Assembly: GCF_001424755.1 (NCBI RefSeq)
Contig: NZ_LMRF01000001.1
Coordinates: forward strand, 1,433,384-1,497,383
Source of the DNA: Marmoricola sp. Leaf446
GTDB taxonomy: Bacteria > Actinomycetota > Actinomycetes > Propionibacteriales > Nocardioidaceae
DNA length: 64,000 nt
Direction of reading: 5' to 3'
In this document: positions 30,296 to 38,870 of the stretch, one piece after another
How positions within the stretch are numbered: position 1 is the first letter of the stretch
How the letters are laid out: every line of letters starts with the position of its first letter
Program-made: the position numbers and the translations under genes
The notes under the pieces: generated by a model
What the model saw: the letters and a program-made list of their open reading frames with translations, nothing else
The model's database searches: none
What the model was told of the DNA's origin: nothing

Positions 30296-31576
30296 ATGAC
30301 CGCGACCGGCTCGAGCACCCTGCCGGGGCTGCTGCCCGACCTCGAGGTGATCCGCAAGGACTTCCCGATCCTCTCGCGGCGGCTGGCCGACGACCGGCCC
30401 CTGGTCTACCTCGACAGCGCCAACACCTCGCAGAAGCCGCAGTGCGTGATCGACGCGATGGTCGACCACCTCGAGCGCCACAACGCCAACGTGGCCCGGG
30501 CCATGCACCAGCTGGGCGCGGAGTCCAGCGAGGCCTTCGAGGCGGCGCGCGACAAGGTCGCGGCGTTCCTCAACGCGCCCTCGCGTGACGAGGTGATCTT
30601 CACCAAGAACGCCTCCGAGGCGCTCAACCTGGTGGCCAACACCCTCGCCTGGGCCCGCGGTCCGCTCGAGGTCGCCGAGGGCGACCGCGTGGTGATCACG
30701 CAGATGGAGCACCACTCCAACATCGTGCCGTGGCAGCTGCTGACGCAGCGCACGGGTGCCGACCTGCGCTGGTTCGGGCTGACCGACGACGGGCAGCTCG
30801 ACCTGTCCGACATCGACGAGCTGATCACCGAGCGCACCAAGGTGGTCTCGCTGACCTGGGTGTCCAACATGCTCGGCACCATCAACCCGGTCGCCGAGAT
30901 CGCCCGCCGGGCCCACGAGGTCGGCGCGATCGTGGTGGTCGACGCCTCGCAGGCGGCGCCCCAGCTGCCGGTCGACGTGCAGGCGTCGGGAGCCGACGTC
31001 GTGGTGTTCACCGGTCACAAGGTGACCGGGCCGACCGGGATCGGCGTGCTCTGGGGCAAGCGCGAGCTGCTCGACCAGCTGCCGCCCTTCCTCGGCGGCG
31101 GCGAGATGATCGAGACGGTCACCATGGAGCGGTCGACGTACGCCGGGATCCCGCACAAGTTCGAGGCCGGGACCCCGCCGATCGTCGAGGCCGTCGGCCT
31201 CGGTGCCGCCGTGGACTACCTCGGCGCGATCGGGCTGGACAACATCCACCGGCACGAGCAGGCGATCACCGGCTACCTCCTGGAGGGGCTCGCCACCGTC
31301 CCGGGCGTGACCGTGCTCGGCCCGCTCGACCCGACGCTGCGCGGGGGAGCGGTGTCCTTCGAGGTCGACGGGGTCCACCCCCACGACGTCTCGCAGCTGC
31401 TCGACAGCTTCGGCATCGCCGTGCGCGCCGGGCACCACTGCGCCAAGCCGGCCCACAAGCGGTTCGGGGTGCAGAGCTCGACCCGCGCCTCGTCCTACCT
31501 CTACACCACGCCGGCCGAGGTCGACGCCTTCGTGGAGGGAATCATCGCCACCCAGAAGTACTTCAAGGTGGCATGA
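30296..31576 (+). CDS. sufS: Cysteine desulfurase SufS
   Basis: 426 residues. PLP enzyme that takes sulfur from cysteine and passes it as persulfide to SufU. The PLP lysine is Lys242 in TGHKVTGP and the catalytic cysteine is Cys382 in GHHCAKPAH; QMEHHSNIVPWQ is typical of group II desulfurases. Begins 3 bases after sufC; stop overlaps the sufU ATG (ATGA), fitting the direct sulfur hand-off between the two. Confidence 0.97.
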   Translation: MTATGSSTLPGLLPDLEVIRKDFPILSRRLADDRPLVYLDSANTSQKPQCVIDAMVDHLERHNANVARAMHQLGAESSEAFEAARDKVAAFLNAPSRDEVIFTKNASEALNLVANTLAWARGPLEVAEGDRVVITQMEHHSNIVPWQLLTQRTGADLRWFGLTDDGQLDLSDIDELITERTKVVSLTWVSNMLGTINPVAEIARRAHEVGAIVVVDASQAAPQLPVDVQASGADVVVFTGHKVTGPTGIGVLWGKRELLDQLPPFLGGGEMIETVTMERSTYAGIPHKFEAGTPPIVEAVGLGAAVDYLGAIGLDNIHRHEQAITGYLLEGLATVPGVTVLGPLDPTLRGGAVSFEVDGVHPHDVSQLLDSFGIAVRAGHHCAKPAHKRFGVQSSTRASSYLYTTPAEVDAFVEGIIATQKYFKVA

Positions 31577-32061
31577 GCGTGGACCTCGACAGCCTCTACC
31601 AGGAGATCATCCTGGACCACTACCGCAACCCGCACCACGCGGGCCTGCGGGACCCCTTCGAGTCCGAGGTCCACCACGTCAACCCGACGTGCGGCGACGA
31701 GATCACGCTGCGGGTGCACCTCGACGGCGAGCCCGGCCACGAGACCGTCTCCGACGTGTCCTACGACGCCGAGGGCTGCTCGATCAGCCAGGCGGCGGCG
31801 TCGGTCATGGCCGACCTCGTCATCGGCCAGCAGGTCGACGAGGCGCTGCGCAAGCACCAGGCCTTCCTGGAGCTGATGCAGTCGCGCGGCACGATCGAGC
31901 CCGACGAGGAGGTGCTGGAGGACGGCATCGCCTTCGCCGGCGTCTCCAAGTTCCCGGCCCGCGTCAAGTGCGCGTTGCTGGGCTGGATGGCCTTCAAGGA
32001 CGCCACCTCGACCATCCTGGCCGGGACCGCGTCCACCACGACCCCCGAGGAGAACCGATGA
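31573..32061 (+). CDS. sufU: Zinc-dependent sulfurtransferase SufU
   Basis: 162 residues. Receives sulfur from SufS. The zinc ligands Cys40 and Asp42 (NPTCGDE), Cys69 (EGCSIS) and Cys133 (VKCALLGW) are all present, and the 18-residue insert between the second and third cysteine regions marks it as SufU and not IscU. Coupled to sufS and sufT by 4-base overlaps. Confidence 0.96.
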   Translation: MSVDLDSLYQEIILDHYRNPHHAGLRDPFESEVHHVNPTCGDEITLRVHLDGEPGHETVSDVSYDAEGCSISQAAASVMADLVIGQQVDEALRKHQAFLELMQSRGTIEPDEEVLEDGIAFAGVSKFPARVKCALLGWMAFKDATSTILAGTASTTTPEENR

Positions 32062-32435
32062 CCGCCGACCACAGCGACCTGCCCGACGTGCCCGAGGCCT
32101 CCGGCACCGGTGCCACCGGCACCGCCACGGTGAACCGTGAGGACGTCGTCGAGGCGATGAAGGACGTCGTCGACCCCGAGCTGGGGATCAACGTCGTCGA
32201 CCTGGGCCTGGTCTACGACGTCCACATCGACGACGCGTCGGCCGCCGTGCTCGACATGACGCTGACGTCCGCGGCCTGCCCGCTCACCGACGTCATCCAG
32301 GACCAGACCAACCAGGCGCTCGAGGGCCTGGTCACCGACGTGACGATCAACTGGGTCTGGATGCCGCCGTGGGGCCCCGACAAGATCACCGAGGACGGCC
32401 GCGAGCAGCTGCGGGCGCTCGGCTTCAACGTCTGA
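32058..32435 (+). CDS. sufT: SufT/MIP18-type Fe-S maturation factor (DUF59)
   Basis: 125 residues. DUF59 protein with the family blocks VVDPELGINVVDLGLVY and LTSAACPLTDVI, whose cysteine is implicated in cluster handling. An N-terminal extension of about 25 residues is Ser/Thr/Gly-rich. SufT helps target clusters to client proteins in several Gram-positives. Last gene of the suf operon; its 3' end overlaps the convergent lipoprotein gene by 11 bases. Confidence 0.94.
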   Translation: MTADHSDLPDVPEASGTGATGTATVNREDVVEAMKDVVDPELGINVVDLGLVYDVHIDDASAAVLDMTLTSAACPLTDVIQDQTNQALEGLVTDVTINWVWMPPWGPDKITEDGREQLRALGFNV

Positions 32436-33129
32436 CGCGCTCGCCCGTCTCCCGCTGGCGGCGCAGGCCGTCGAGGTAGGCGTCGGTGTAGTACTCCCGC
32501 TCCAGGTAGACGGAGTACTGCAGGGTCTCGCCCTCGCTCTCCGGCGTGGTCCGCGCGGTGATCTCACCGACCAGCCCGGAGCGCGCGAGCCCGGTCCCGA
32601 AGCTGGTGCGGTGGGTGCTGTCGGGGTCGGCGAAGGGCCCGCTGGTGGCCAGGTCGACGCCCCCCTGCCAGTTCGCGACCGTGTTGTCCGGCAGGCCCCA
32701 GTGCGCCACCGCACGGGTCAGGGCCGCGTCGCCCTCGGCGCGGGTGTCGTAGGACTCGAACCAGGTCACCGAGGTCATCCGGCCACGGCTGCTGTTGAAG
32801 AACGGCAGGACCGTCGAGGTCCGCGCCCGCTCGGTGCCGCGGGGGCCCAGCAGCTCGAGCTCGAGGAGCCGGCCGCGCGGCGAGCCGACCTGCGGACCCA
32901 GGCGCCCGGGCTCGACGCCGACCTCCTGGCGGGTGACGCGGAGGTCACGCAGGTCGAACCTCATCCGGCCGGTCTCCTTGATGTGGTCGACGCCGGCCTC
33001 GGTCAGCAGCGAGAACCCGTCCGGGTCGACGCGCGGGCCCTCGGGCTCGGGCTCGGAGAGACAGCCCCCGGTCAGCCCCAGCGCCGCGAGGGCAGCCGCG
33101 AGGACGAGCGCACGGACCTGGGCTGGCAT
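32425..33129 (-). CDS. Putative lipoprotein, unknown function
   Basis: 234 residues. Signal peptide with lipobox LTGGC (Cys about residue 23) followed by an acidic linker EPEPEGPRVDPDG. The rest is soluble with no motif I recognise; it contains FFNSSRGRMTS and a C-terminal YYTDAYLDGLRRQRE helix. Likely an extracytoplasmic, membrane-tethered protein. Convergent with sufT and divergent from the dienelactone hydrolase. A -10-like CAAACT lies 7 bases before its ATG and overlaps the -10 of the divergent gene. Confidence 0.75.
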   Translation of the reverse strand: MPAQVRALVLAAALAALGLTGGCLSEPEPEGPRVDPDGFSLLTEAGVDHIKETGRMRFDLRDLRVTRQEVGVEPGRLGPQVGSPRGRLLELELLGPRGTERARTSTVLPFFNSSRGRMTSVTWFESYDTRAEGDAALTRAVAHWGLPDNTVANWQGGVDLATSGPFADPDSTHRTSFGTGLARSGLVGEITARTTPESEGETLQYSVYLEREYYTDAYLDGLRRQRETGERVRR

Positions 33130-33135
33130 GCGGGC

Positions 33136-33142
33136 TAGTTTG
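33136..33142. promoter_or_regulatory. Overlapping bidirectional -10 elements
   Basis: Plus strand TAGTTT (33136-33141) lies 7 bases before ATG 33149; minus strand CAAACT (33142-33137) lies 7 bases before ATG 33129. Both genes would be leaderless, with start sites 20 bp apart driven by the same few bases. Confidence 0.5.
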
Positions 33143-33148
33143 GCACCC

Positions 33149-33847
33149 ATGACCCGCTCCACGACGTACGTCGAGACGCCCGACGGCCAGCTGCCCGCCC
33201 ACCTCTGGCTGCCCGAGGGCGGGACGGGCCCGGGGCTGCTCCTGCTCCAGGAGATCTTCGGCATCAGCCGCTACGTGCAGTCCCGCGCCCAGGACCTGGC
33301 CGACCTCGGCTACGTCGTGCTCGCCCCCGAGATCTACTGGCGGCTCGGGGTCAGCCGCGTCGAGGAGGGGCCGCAGGCGATGGACGAGGGGCTGGCGCTG
33401 ATGGGCCGGGTCGACTGGGACGCCGCCGTGGGTGACGCGGCCAGCGCTCTCGCGGACCTGCGTGGTCGTCCCGAGGTGGACGCAGGCACCGGCGTCGTGG
33501 GCTTCTGCTTCGGCGGCGGCCTGGGCTTCCACCTCGCCGCCCTCGAGCAGCCCGACGCCCTGGTGGCCTACTACGGCTCCGCGATCCCGCAGCTCCTCGG
33601 GCTGGCGCCCCAGGTGACGTGCCCGTCGCTGCACCACCTCGGGCTCGCCGACGCCTACATCGCGGGCGACGCCCGGCAGGCCATGCTCGACGCGCCGCGG
33701 GCCCAGCCCGCCACCCGCGTCGAGACCTACGAGGGCGCCGACCACGCCTTCGACAACCCCGACCTGCCGCTGCACCACGCAGAGGCGTCGTCGGCGGCCT
33801 GGGAGCACACCGTGGCCTTCCTGGCCGAGCAGCTGCCCACCGCGTGA
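33149..33847 (+). CDS. Dienelactone hydrolase family protein
   Basis: 232 residues. Alpha/beta hydrolase of the dienelactone hydrolase family: LLLQEIFGISRYV near the N-terminus, the nucleophile cysteine in GFCFGGG, and the catalytic histidine in GADHAFDN. The Asp of the triad is probably in the LGLADAYI segment. The natural substrate is unknown. Leaderless start (TAGTTT). Its stop overlaps the GTG of the acVLRF1 gene by 4 bases. Confidence 0.9.
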   Translation: MTRSTTYVETPDGQLPAHLWLPEGGTGPGLLLLQEIFGISRYVQSRAQDLADLGYVVLAPEIYWRLGVSRVEEGPQAMDEGLALMGRVDWDAAVGDAASALADLRGRPEVDAGTGVVGFCFGGGLGFHLAALEQPDALVAYYGSAIPQLLGLAPQVTCPSLHHLGLADAYIAGDARQAMLDAPRAQPATRVETYEGADHAFDNPDLPLHHAEASSAAWEHTVAFLAEQLPTA

Positions 33848-34458
33848 GTCCCGGCGGCGAGGTCCTCGTGCCGGCCGAGCGCCTGGTCCGCTGGACCGAG
33901 AACTTCGTCGCGCGCCACGGCGCCACGTCCCTCGTCGTCGACGGCGGGGCGCTGCGCGGCACCGCGACCGACGGCTCGGACTTCGTCGCCCGGCTGCCCT
34001 TCGACCTGGCGTACGCCGGCCCCGCGGCCGCCGACGCCCTGGTCGACGCCGTGGTGGCGCCCCCGGCCTGGGGGGTGCTGCTGGTGCGCAAGGGTGGCTT
34101 CGCGGTCGCGCACCTGGCCGGTGGCCGACTGGTCGGCTCCAAGACCGGGCAGCGTCACGTCCAGGGCCGCACCAAGGCGGGCGGGCAGAGCCAGCAGCGG
34201 TTCGCCCGCCGCCGCGACAACCAGGCCCGGGCGGCGTACGACGCGGCGGCCGACCACGCGGCCCGGGTGCTGGACGGCGTCCGGCTGCTCGTGACCGGCG
34301 GCGACCGGGACGCCGTCGAGGCCGTGCTCGCCGACCGCCGCCTGGCCGGTGCGAGCGTCGTCGGACCGTGGCTGGCGGTCCCCGACCCGCGTCGGGGCGT
34401 GCTCGAGCAGGCGGTCCGGGACGCGCAGGCGGTCCGGGTCGCGGTCCGCAACGCCTAG
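33844..34458 (+). CDS. acVLRF1-type peptidyl-tRNA hydrolase (Vms1/eRF1 fold)
   Basis: 204 residues. Resembles actinobacterial Vms1-like release factor 1: an eRF1-like domain with KTGQRHVQGRTKAGGQSQQR, which has the glutamine-bearing loop that cleaves peptidyl-tRNA in Vms1/eRF1, followed by an Arg-rich helix. It would rescue stalled large-subunit nascent chains. The GTG overlaps the dienelactone hydrolase stop by 4 bases. The stop overlaps the convergent permease stop (CTAG). Confidence 0.85.
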   Translation: MSPGGEVLVPAERLVRWTENFVARHGATSLVVDGGALRGTATDGSDFVARLPFDLAYAGPAAADALVDAVVAPPAWGVLLVRKGGFAVAHLAGGRLVGSKTGQRHVQGRTKAGGQSQQRFARRRDNQARAAYDAAADHAARVLDGVRLLVTGGDRDAVEAVLADRRLAGASVVGPWLAVPDPRRGVLEQAVRDAQAVRVAVRNA

Positions 34459-35846
34459 CGCCGACCCCCCGTCGAGGCGGGCTGCTCGCTGAGCTCGTCG
34501 GGCGAGACCGAGCCGCCGCGGGCCCGGGTGACGAGGTAGAGCACGACCACGACCGCGAAGGACAGCAGGCTGAGGAGCAGCTGCGAGCGGGTGTCCTTGG
34601 TGAGCCCCATCTGCACCAGGATCGCCAGGATCCCGACGATGGCGACGAGGGTCAGCCCGGGGAACAGCCACATCCTGACCACCAGCTGGTCGTCCGGCGT
34701 ACGACGTCGGAGCACCAGCTGCGAGAGCGCGATCAGCAGGTAGACGAAGAGGATCACCGCGCCGGAGGAGTTGAGCAGGAACAGGAAGACGGTGTCGGGG
34801 GAGACGTAGGCCGCGATCACGCTCAGGAAGCCGATGACCGTGGAGAACAGGATCGCCCACACCGGGACGCCCCGGGAGCTCAGCGCGACGAGGCGGGCCG
34901 GTGCCTCGCGGCGCTCGGCGAGCACGAACAGCATCCGGGAGGCGGTGTAGAGCCCGGAGTTGAGGCAGGACAGCACGGCGGTCAGCACGACGGCGTTCAT
35001 GATGTGGTCGGCGTACGGGATGCCCATCCGGCCGAAGGCGAGCACGAAGGGGGAGACCTCCGGCTCGTTCTCCTTCCAGGGGACGATCAGCACGAGGAGC
35101 ACTGCGGAGCCCACGAAGAAGGTCGCGACGCGCAGGATCACCGACTGCGTGGCCTTGGCGATCGCACGCTCGGGGTCGTCGGACTCCGCGGCGGCGACGG
35201 TGGCGATCTCGGCGCCCACCATCGAGAAGACCACCACGACGATGCTCGAGAAGACCGCGCCGACCCCGAGCGGCAGGAAGCCGTCCTGGCTGGTCATCAG
35301 GCTGACGTCGAAGTCCTTGTCGGGCCACAGGCCGACGACGAACAGCGTGCCCAGCACCAGGAACGCGACGATCGCGACCACCTTGATGCCGGCGAACCAG
35401 TACTCGAACTCGCCGTAGGAGCCGACCGAGACCAGGTTGGTGGCGGTCATCAGCAGCATCAGGCCGAGCGACAGCAGCCACAGCGGGGCGTCGAACCAGA
35501 AGGTGAGGATGCCCGCCCCGGCGACGGCCTCGAAGCCGACGACGATGACCCAGAAGTACCAGTACAGCCAGGCCACCGAGAAGCCCGCCCAGCCGCCCAG
35601 CGCCCGCCGCGAGTAGTCGGCGAAGGAGCCCGTGGACGGGTTGGCCGTCGCCATCTCGCCGAGCATGCGCATCACCAGGATGATCAGCAGGCCGGTCAGC
35701 AGGTAGGACAGGAACGCCCCGGGCCCGGTGGTCTTGATGACCGAGCCGGACCCCACGAACAGCCCGGCGCCGATCACGCCGCCGATCGCGATCATGGTCA
35801 GGTGTCGCTGCTTGAGGCCCTTCTGCAGCTGAGCGGGAGCAGACAT
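34455..35846 (-). CDS. Amino acid permease, AAT/GABA-permease type
   Basis: 463 residues with 12 predicted transmembrane helices. APC superfamily: the first-helix motif IAIGGVIGAGLFVGSG and GEMATANPSTGSFADY are classic, and VVVFSMVGAEIATVAAAESDDPE marks the amino-acid-transporter (AAT) branch near GabP and aromatic/proline permeases. Substrate cannot be read from sequence. A GTGAGGAT site precedes the ATG; a GTGGCC-rich stem lies just upstream. Confidence 0.9.
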   Translation of the reverse strand: MSAPAQLQKGLKQRHLTMIAIGGVIGAGLFVGSGSVIKTTGPGAFLSYLLTGLLIILVMRMLGEMATANPSTGSFADYSRRALGGWAGFSVAWLYWYFWVIVVGFEAVAGAGILTFWFDAPLWLLSLGLMLLMTATNLVSVGSYGEFEYWFAGIKVVAIVAFLVLGTLFVVGLWPDKDFDVSLMTSQDGFLPLGVGAVFSSIVVVVFSMVGAEIATVAAAESDDPERAIAKATQSVILRVATFFVGSAVLLVLIVPWKENEPEVSPFVLAFGRMGIPYADHIMNAVVLTAVLSCLNSGLYTASRMLFVLAERREAPARLVALSSRGVPVWAILFSTVIGFLSVIAAYVSPDTVFLFLLNSSGAVILFVYLLIALSQLVLRRRTPDDQLVVRMWLFPGLTLVAIVGILAILVQMGLTKDTRSQLLLSLLSFAVVVVLYLVTRARGGSVSPDELSEQPASTGGRR

Positions 35847-35942
35847 CAAACGATCCTCACGGCCGGGTGGCCGCACCCGAGCAGGCTCGACCGCTTGCCA
35901 GCATGGCACGGCTGGACCGCGGCGAGCGAGGGCCGCGAGCAG

Positions 35943-36626
35943 TTAGACGGTGAGCGAGGCCACACCCTCGAGCAGTCCCGCGACGGGTTCGCCGACGGCG
36001 CGGTCCAGCAGCGTCGCCACCGCGAAGTCGGCAGCGGCGCGCTCGAAGACCGAGCCCCTTCGCAGCATGGCGTGCTTGCCGTCCTGCACGTCCAGCCAGC
36101 CGAACGAGGCCGCGGTGCCCGCCACCTCCTGCCCGAGCCGTCGCGCCCGGCGGGGGTCGGCGACGCGGTCGGCGGTGCCGTGCACCATCAGCACTCGGCG
36201 ACCGGCGAGGGTGGCGTGGTCGGCAGGCGCGATCCAGGCGTTCAGCGCGGCCACCCCCACGACCGGGGCAGCGGACCCCGCCAGCAGGGCCGCCCGGCCG
36301 CCCAGCGAGTGGCCCACCAGGCACGCGGGCAGCTCTCCGTGGCGCCGGGCCACCTCCTCGAGCGCCCACAGCGCGTCGTCGACCGGGGTGTGGCCGGTGT
36401 CCCAGCCGCGGGTGGAGTTGAGCACCCGGTAGACGGCCAGCCCGCGGCCGCCACCGGCCCGACCGACCCGGGCGATGCGACGTGCCACCGGCACCATCCG
36501 CAGCACCGACAGCTGGGCCGGGCTGACCTCGGCCCGGTCGCGGCGGGCGGCACCCCCGTGCAGCACCAGCACGACGCCCTCGGGACGGCGCGGCGCGCGG
36601 ACGGGGACGAGGCGGGGCTGCGGCAC
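35943..36626 (-). CDS. Alpha/beta hydrolase
   Basis: 227 residues from GTG 36626, chosen for the AGGAGG site 5 bases upstream. Alpha/beta-hydrolase fold: oxyanion segment VLVLHGG, nucleophile GHSLGGRAA, an acid in VHGTADRVADP and a histidine in DGKHAML. Probably a cytoplasmic serine esterase; substrate unknown. Lies upstream of the permease on the same strand with a 96-bp gap. Confidence 0.85.
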   Translation of the reverse strand: MPQPRLVPVRAPRRPEGVVLVLHGGAARRDRAEVSPAQLSVLRMVPVARRIARVGRAGGGRGLAVYRVLNSTRGWDTGHTPVDDALWALEEVARRHGELPACLVGHSLGGRAALLAGSAAPVVGVAALNAWIAPADHATLAGRRVLMVHGTADRVADPRRARRLGQEVAGTAASFGWLDVQDGKHAMLRRGSVFERAAADFAVATLLDRAVGEPVAGLLEGVASLTV

Positions 36627-36705
36627 GTGGGCCTCCTGGGCGTACGACGGGGAGGGTGCTCGTCGACCGGCGGGTCGACGGCGATCGCGGGGGGCTGCTG
36701 CCAGG

Positions 36706-37635
36706 ATGACGGACGTGTGGGAGCCGGACCCCTCGTGGGAGGTGCTGCCCGGCGCGGCCGGCCCGGCGAGCGCCGGCGTGTGGCGCGCCCGGTCGGGCGG
36801 TCGGAGCTGGGTCGTCAAGCGGCTGCGCCCCCCGGCGTACGACGAGCCGGGCTCGCACCTCGCGCTCGACCCCGCCCACCCCGGCTACTGGCGCCGGGAG
36901 GCCGACGCCGCGCTGACCGGCTTCGGTGACGGCCCCGGGCTGGTGCGCGCGGGGGACGGCCCGGTGGAGGAGGACGACGAGGGCGTGACGCTGTGGAGCC
37001 CGGAGTCGGTGGGGGAGCCACCCACCGGGCTCCACGTCGCGCGCGCTCTCGGCAGCTTCGCCGCGGCGGCGTACGACGCCCCGCCGTGGGCCGCCCGCGA
37101 CCAGCTGCGGCGGCGGCTCGAGCTGGTGGAGGCCCGGGGCGGGTGGCGCACCCTGGCGCGCACCACGCTGGCCGACGTCACCAGCCTGCTGTGGGAGCGG
37201 CGCGGTCACTGGCTGGCCCGGCTCGACGAGGGCCCCCAGGGGCGCGTCCACGGCGACGCGGTGCCGTCGAACTTCCTCACCACCGGTCGCGGCGGCGCGG
37301 TCGTGGCCGTGGACTGGCAGTGCCTGGGCGTGGGGCCGGTCGGCGCCGACCTCGGCTACTGGTCGCTGTCGAGCCGCGAGGAGTTCGGGGTGCTGCTCGA
37401 GGCGTTCCTCGCCGGGGTCGCGTCCGAGCCGGGGCACGCGCCCGACGCCGAGGCCGTGGCGCGCGCGGCGCAGGTGCACGCGGCGTACTCCGTGCTGTGC
37501 CGGGCCGAGTGGGCGCTGGCCCAGGCCGCCAAGGGCGAGGGGGCGCTCGCCGGCAAGTTCCGCCACCCGGCCGTGGCGCCCTACCTGCGTGCGGTCGAGC
37601 GGCAGTTCCCGCAGCTCGAGGCGCTGCTGCCGTGA
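36706..37635 (+). CDS. Aminoglycoside phosphotransferase-fold protein
   Basis: 309 residues. Kinase-like fold of the APH/choline kinase type: WVVKRLRPP holds the ATP-binding lysine, GRVHGDAVPSNFL the catalytic loop (HGD-x4-N) and AVDWQCLGVG the metal-binding Asp. A drug-resistance role cannot be assumed; many actinobacterial members phosphorylate small metabolites. Starts 80 bases from the divergent hydrolase gene. Confidence 0.8.
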   Translation: MTDVWEPDPSWEVLPGAAGPASAGVWRARSGGRSWVVKRLRPPAYDEPGSHLALDPAHPGYWRREADAALTGFGDGPGLVRAGDGPVEEDDEGVTLWSPESVGEPPTGLHVARALGSFAAAAYDAPPWAARDQLRRRLELVEARGGWRTLARTTLADVTSLLWERRGHWLARLDEGPQGRVHGDAVPSNFLTTGRGGAVVAVDWQCLGVGPVGADLGYWSLSSREEFGVLLEAFLAGVASEPGHAPDAEAVARAAQVHAAYSVLCRAEWALAQAAKGEGALAGKFRHPAVAPYLRAVERQFPQLEALLP

Positions 37636-37710
37636 GCCCCTGACCGACTGGTCTGCTCCGCGTCAGGGCGTGCGTTGACCCCCACGGGGGGCGGGCGGAC
37701 AGTGCGAGTC

Positions 37711-38382
37711 ATGCGCCGTACGCCGGCACCACCCGCGGTCCTGCTCCTCCTCGTGCTGACCCTGGCCCTCGCCGGGTGCGGGGGCGGGGACGGCCGGGCC
37801 GGCGCGGACGACGAGCCGTCCGCGTCCGCGCCCTCGGAGTCCGCGACCACCGAGGCGGCGGAGGGGACGCAGCAGGCGGGGGCGACGTACTTCGTGGAGG
37901 CCGACTCCGACGCCGTCAACGCGGTGGTCGCCGCGGCGCAGCGCTCGGGCGCGGCCACCACGGCCCCGGAGCGGATGGGCCGCTGCGGACGGATGGGCGA
38001 GCAGCAGGGCTACGCCGCGTGGCGCCGGTGCTGGCACGGGCTGCTGGACCCCTTCGTCCGCGACCTCGACGCGGTGGCGGCGACACTGGGCCGGATGGCC
38101 GGGCGGGACCTGCCCGCCGCCTGCACCCGCGAGCTGCGGGCCGGGCAACAGCGGTTCACCGGCTCCGGGAAGCGGGTCGACGGGCTGCTCACCGGCATCG
38201 ACTCCGACGACCGGGCCGCGCAGGAACGGTCGATGGACACCTACCGGAAGGTGGTCGGGCGCGTGGGCGAGGGGTTCGCGCCGTACTTCCGCGCCCTGAC
38301 CCGGGCCTGCTACTCGCCCAGCGACCTCGAGAGCATCGACGCGGCCGCGAAGGCCGACCCCAGCGCGTCAGCGGAGGGCTAG
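37711..38382 (+). CDS. Putative lipoprotein, unknown function
   Basis: 223 residues. Signal peptide with lipobox LALAGC (Cys about residue 27), then a Ser/Ala/Glu linker and a helical domain rich in Arg and Asp with four cysteines (GRCGRM, RRCWHG, AACTRE, RACYSP) that could form two disulfides outside the cell. I do not recognise the domain. ATG 37711 is favoured: GACAGT, a weak -10-like hexamer, ends 7 bases before it, and the signal peptide begins there. An upstream TTG at 37675 is less likely. Confidence 0.7.
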   Translation: MRRTPAPPAVLLLLVLTLALAGCGGGDGRAGADDEPSASAPSESATTEAAEGTQQAGATYFVEADSDAVNAVVAAAQRSGAATTAPERMGRCGRMGEQQGYAAWRRCWHGLLDPFVRDLDAVAATLGRMAGRDLPAACTRELRAGQQRFTGSGKRVDGLLTGIDSDDRAAQERSMDTYRKVVGRVGEGFAPYFRALTRACYSPSDLESIDAAAKADPSASAEG

Positions 38383-38390
38383 GCCCGACC

Positions 38391-38396
38391 TAGGCT
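38391..38396 (+). promoter_or_regulatory. -10 element TAGGCT for leaderless DUF6314 gene
   Basis: TAGGCT, 6 bases, then GTG 38403. Confidence 0.55.
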
Positions 38397-38402
38397 GGCG
38401 CG

Positions 38403-38852
38403 GTGAGCGCTGCGCACCCCCTGGCCGACCCGCGGCGGCTGCTCGGCGGCTGGGTGCTGGAGCGCACCATCGAGGACCGCCGCGGCGACCTGGGCGGGGT
38501 GGTGACGGGCCGGCTCGAGCTGGTCGAGGAGGCCCCTGACCGGCTGCGGTGGGAGGAGCGGGCCACCTGGCAGCGACCCGGCGGCGAGGTGGCGGTGCGA
38601 CGCACGCTGCGCGTCGTACGCCGCGACGCGGGGTGGTGGGTCCTGTTCGAGGACGGACGCGACTTCCACCCCTGGCGGACCGGTGTGCAGGTCGTCCACG
38701 ACTGCCGGCCCGACACCTACCGCGGGCTCGTCACCGGGTCGCCGGACTCGTGGTCGGTGACGTGGGAGGTGACCGGGCCGGCGAAGGACTACCTCATGCG
38801 GACGCGGCTGCGGCCCGCCGCCCCCGAGGGGACGAGCGGGCCGCAGCCGTGA
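38403..38852 (+). CDS. DUF6314-like protein
   Basis: 149 residues. The pattern LLGGWVLERTIEDRR at the start, FEDGRDFHPW in the middle and WSVTWEVTGPAKDY near the end match my memory of the DUF6314 family, a small beta-barrel protein of unknown function. No signal peptide. The last 16 codons form half of a strong terminator hairpin. Leaderless GTG start. Confidence 0.7.
   Translation: MSAAHPLADPRRLLGGWVLERTIEDRRGDLGGVVTGRLELVEEAPDRLRWEERATWQRPGGEVAVRRTLRVVRRDAGWWVLFEDGRDFHPWRTGVQVVHDCRPDTYRGLVTGSPDSWSVTWEVTGPAKDYLMRTRLRPAAPEGTSGPQP
38805..38849. terminator. Bidirectional terminator between DUF6314 gene and bioY
   Basis: CGGCTGCGGCCCGC (38805-38818) and its perfect complement at 38836-38849 form a 14-bp stem; the 17-base loop can pair further (CCCC/GGGG). 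It overlaps the 3' end of the DUF6314 gene and lies 22 bases from the convergent bioY stop. Confidence 0.75.
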
Positions 38853-38870
38853 CGCGGGCGAGGGGGACCC

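Noticed and set aside
36706..37635. Aminoglycoside resistance gene
   Set aside because: Only the kinase fold and catalytic loop are recognisable; this fold is common in actinobacteria for other substrates.
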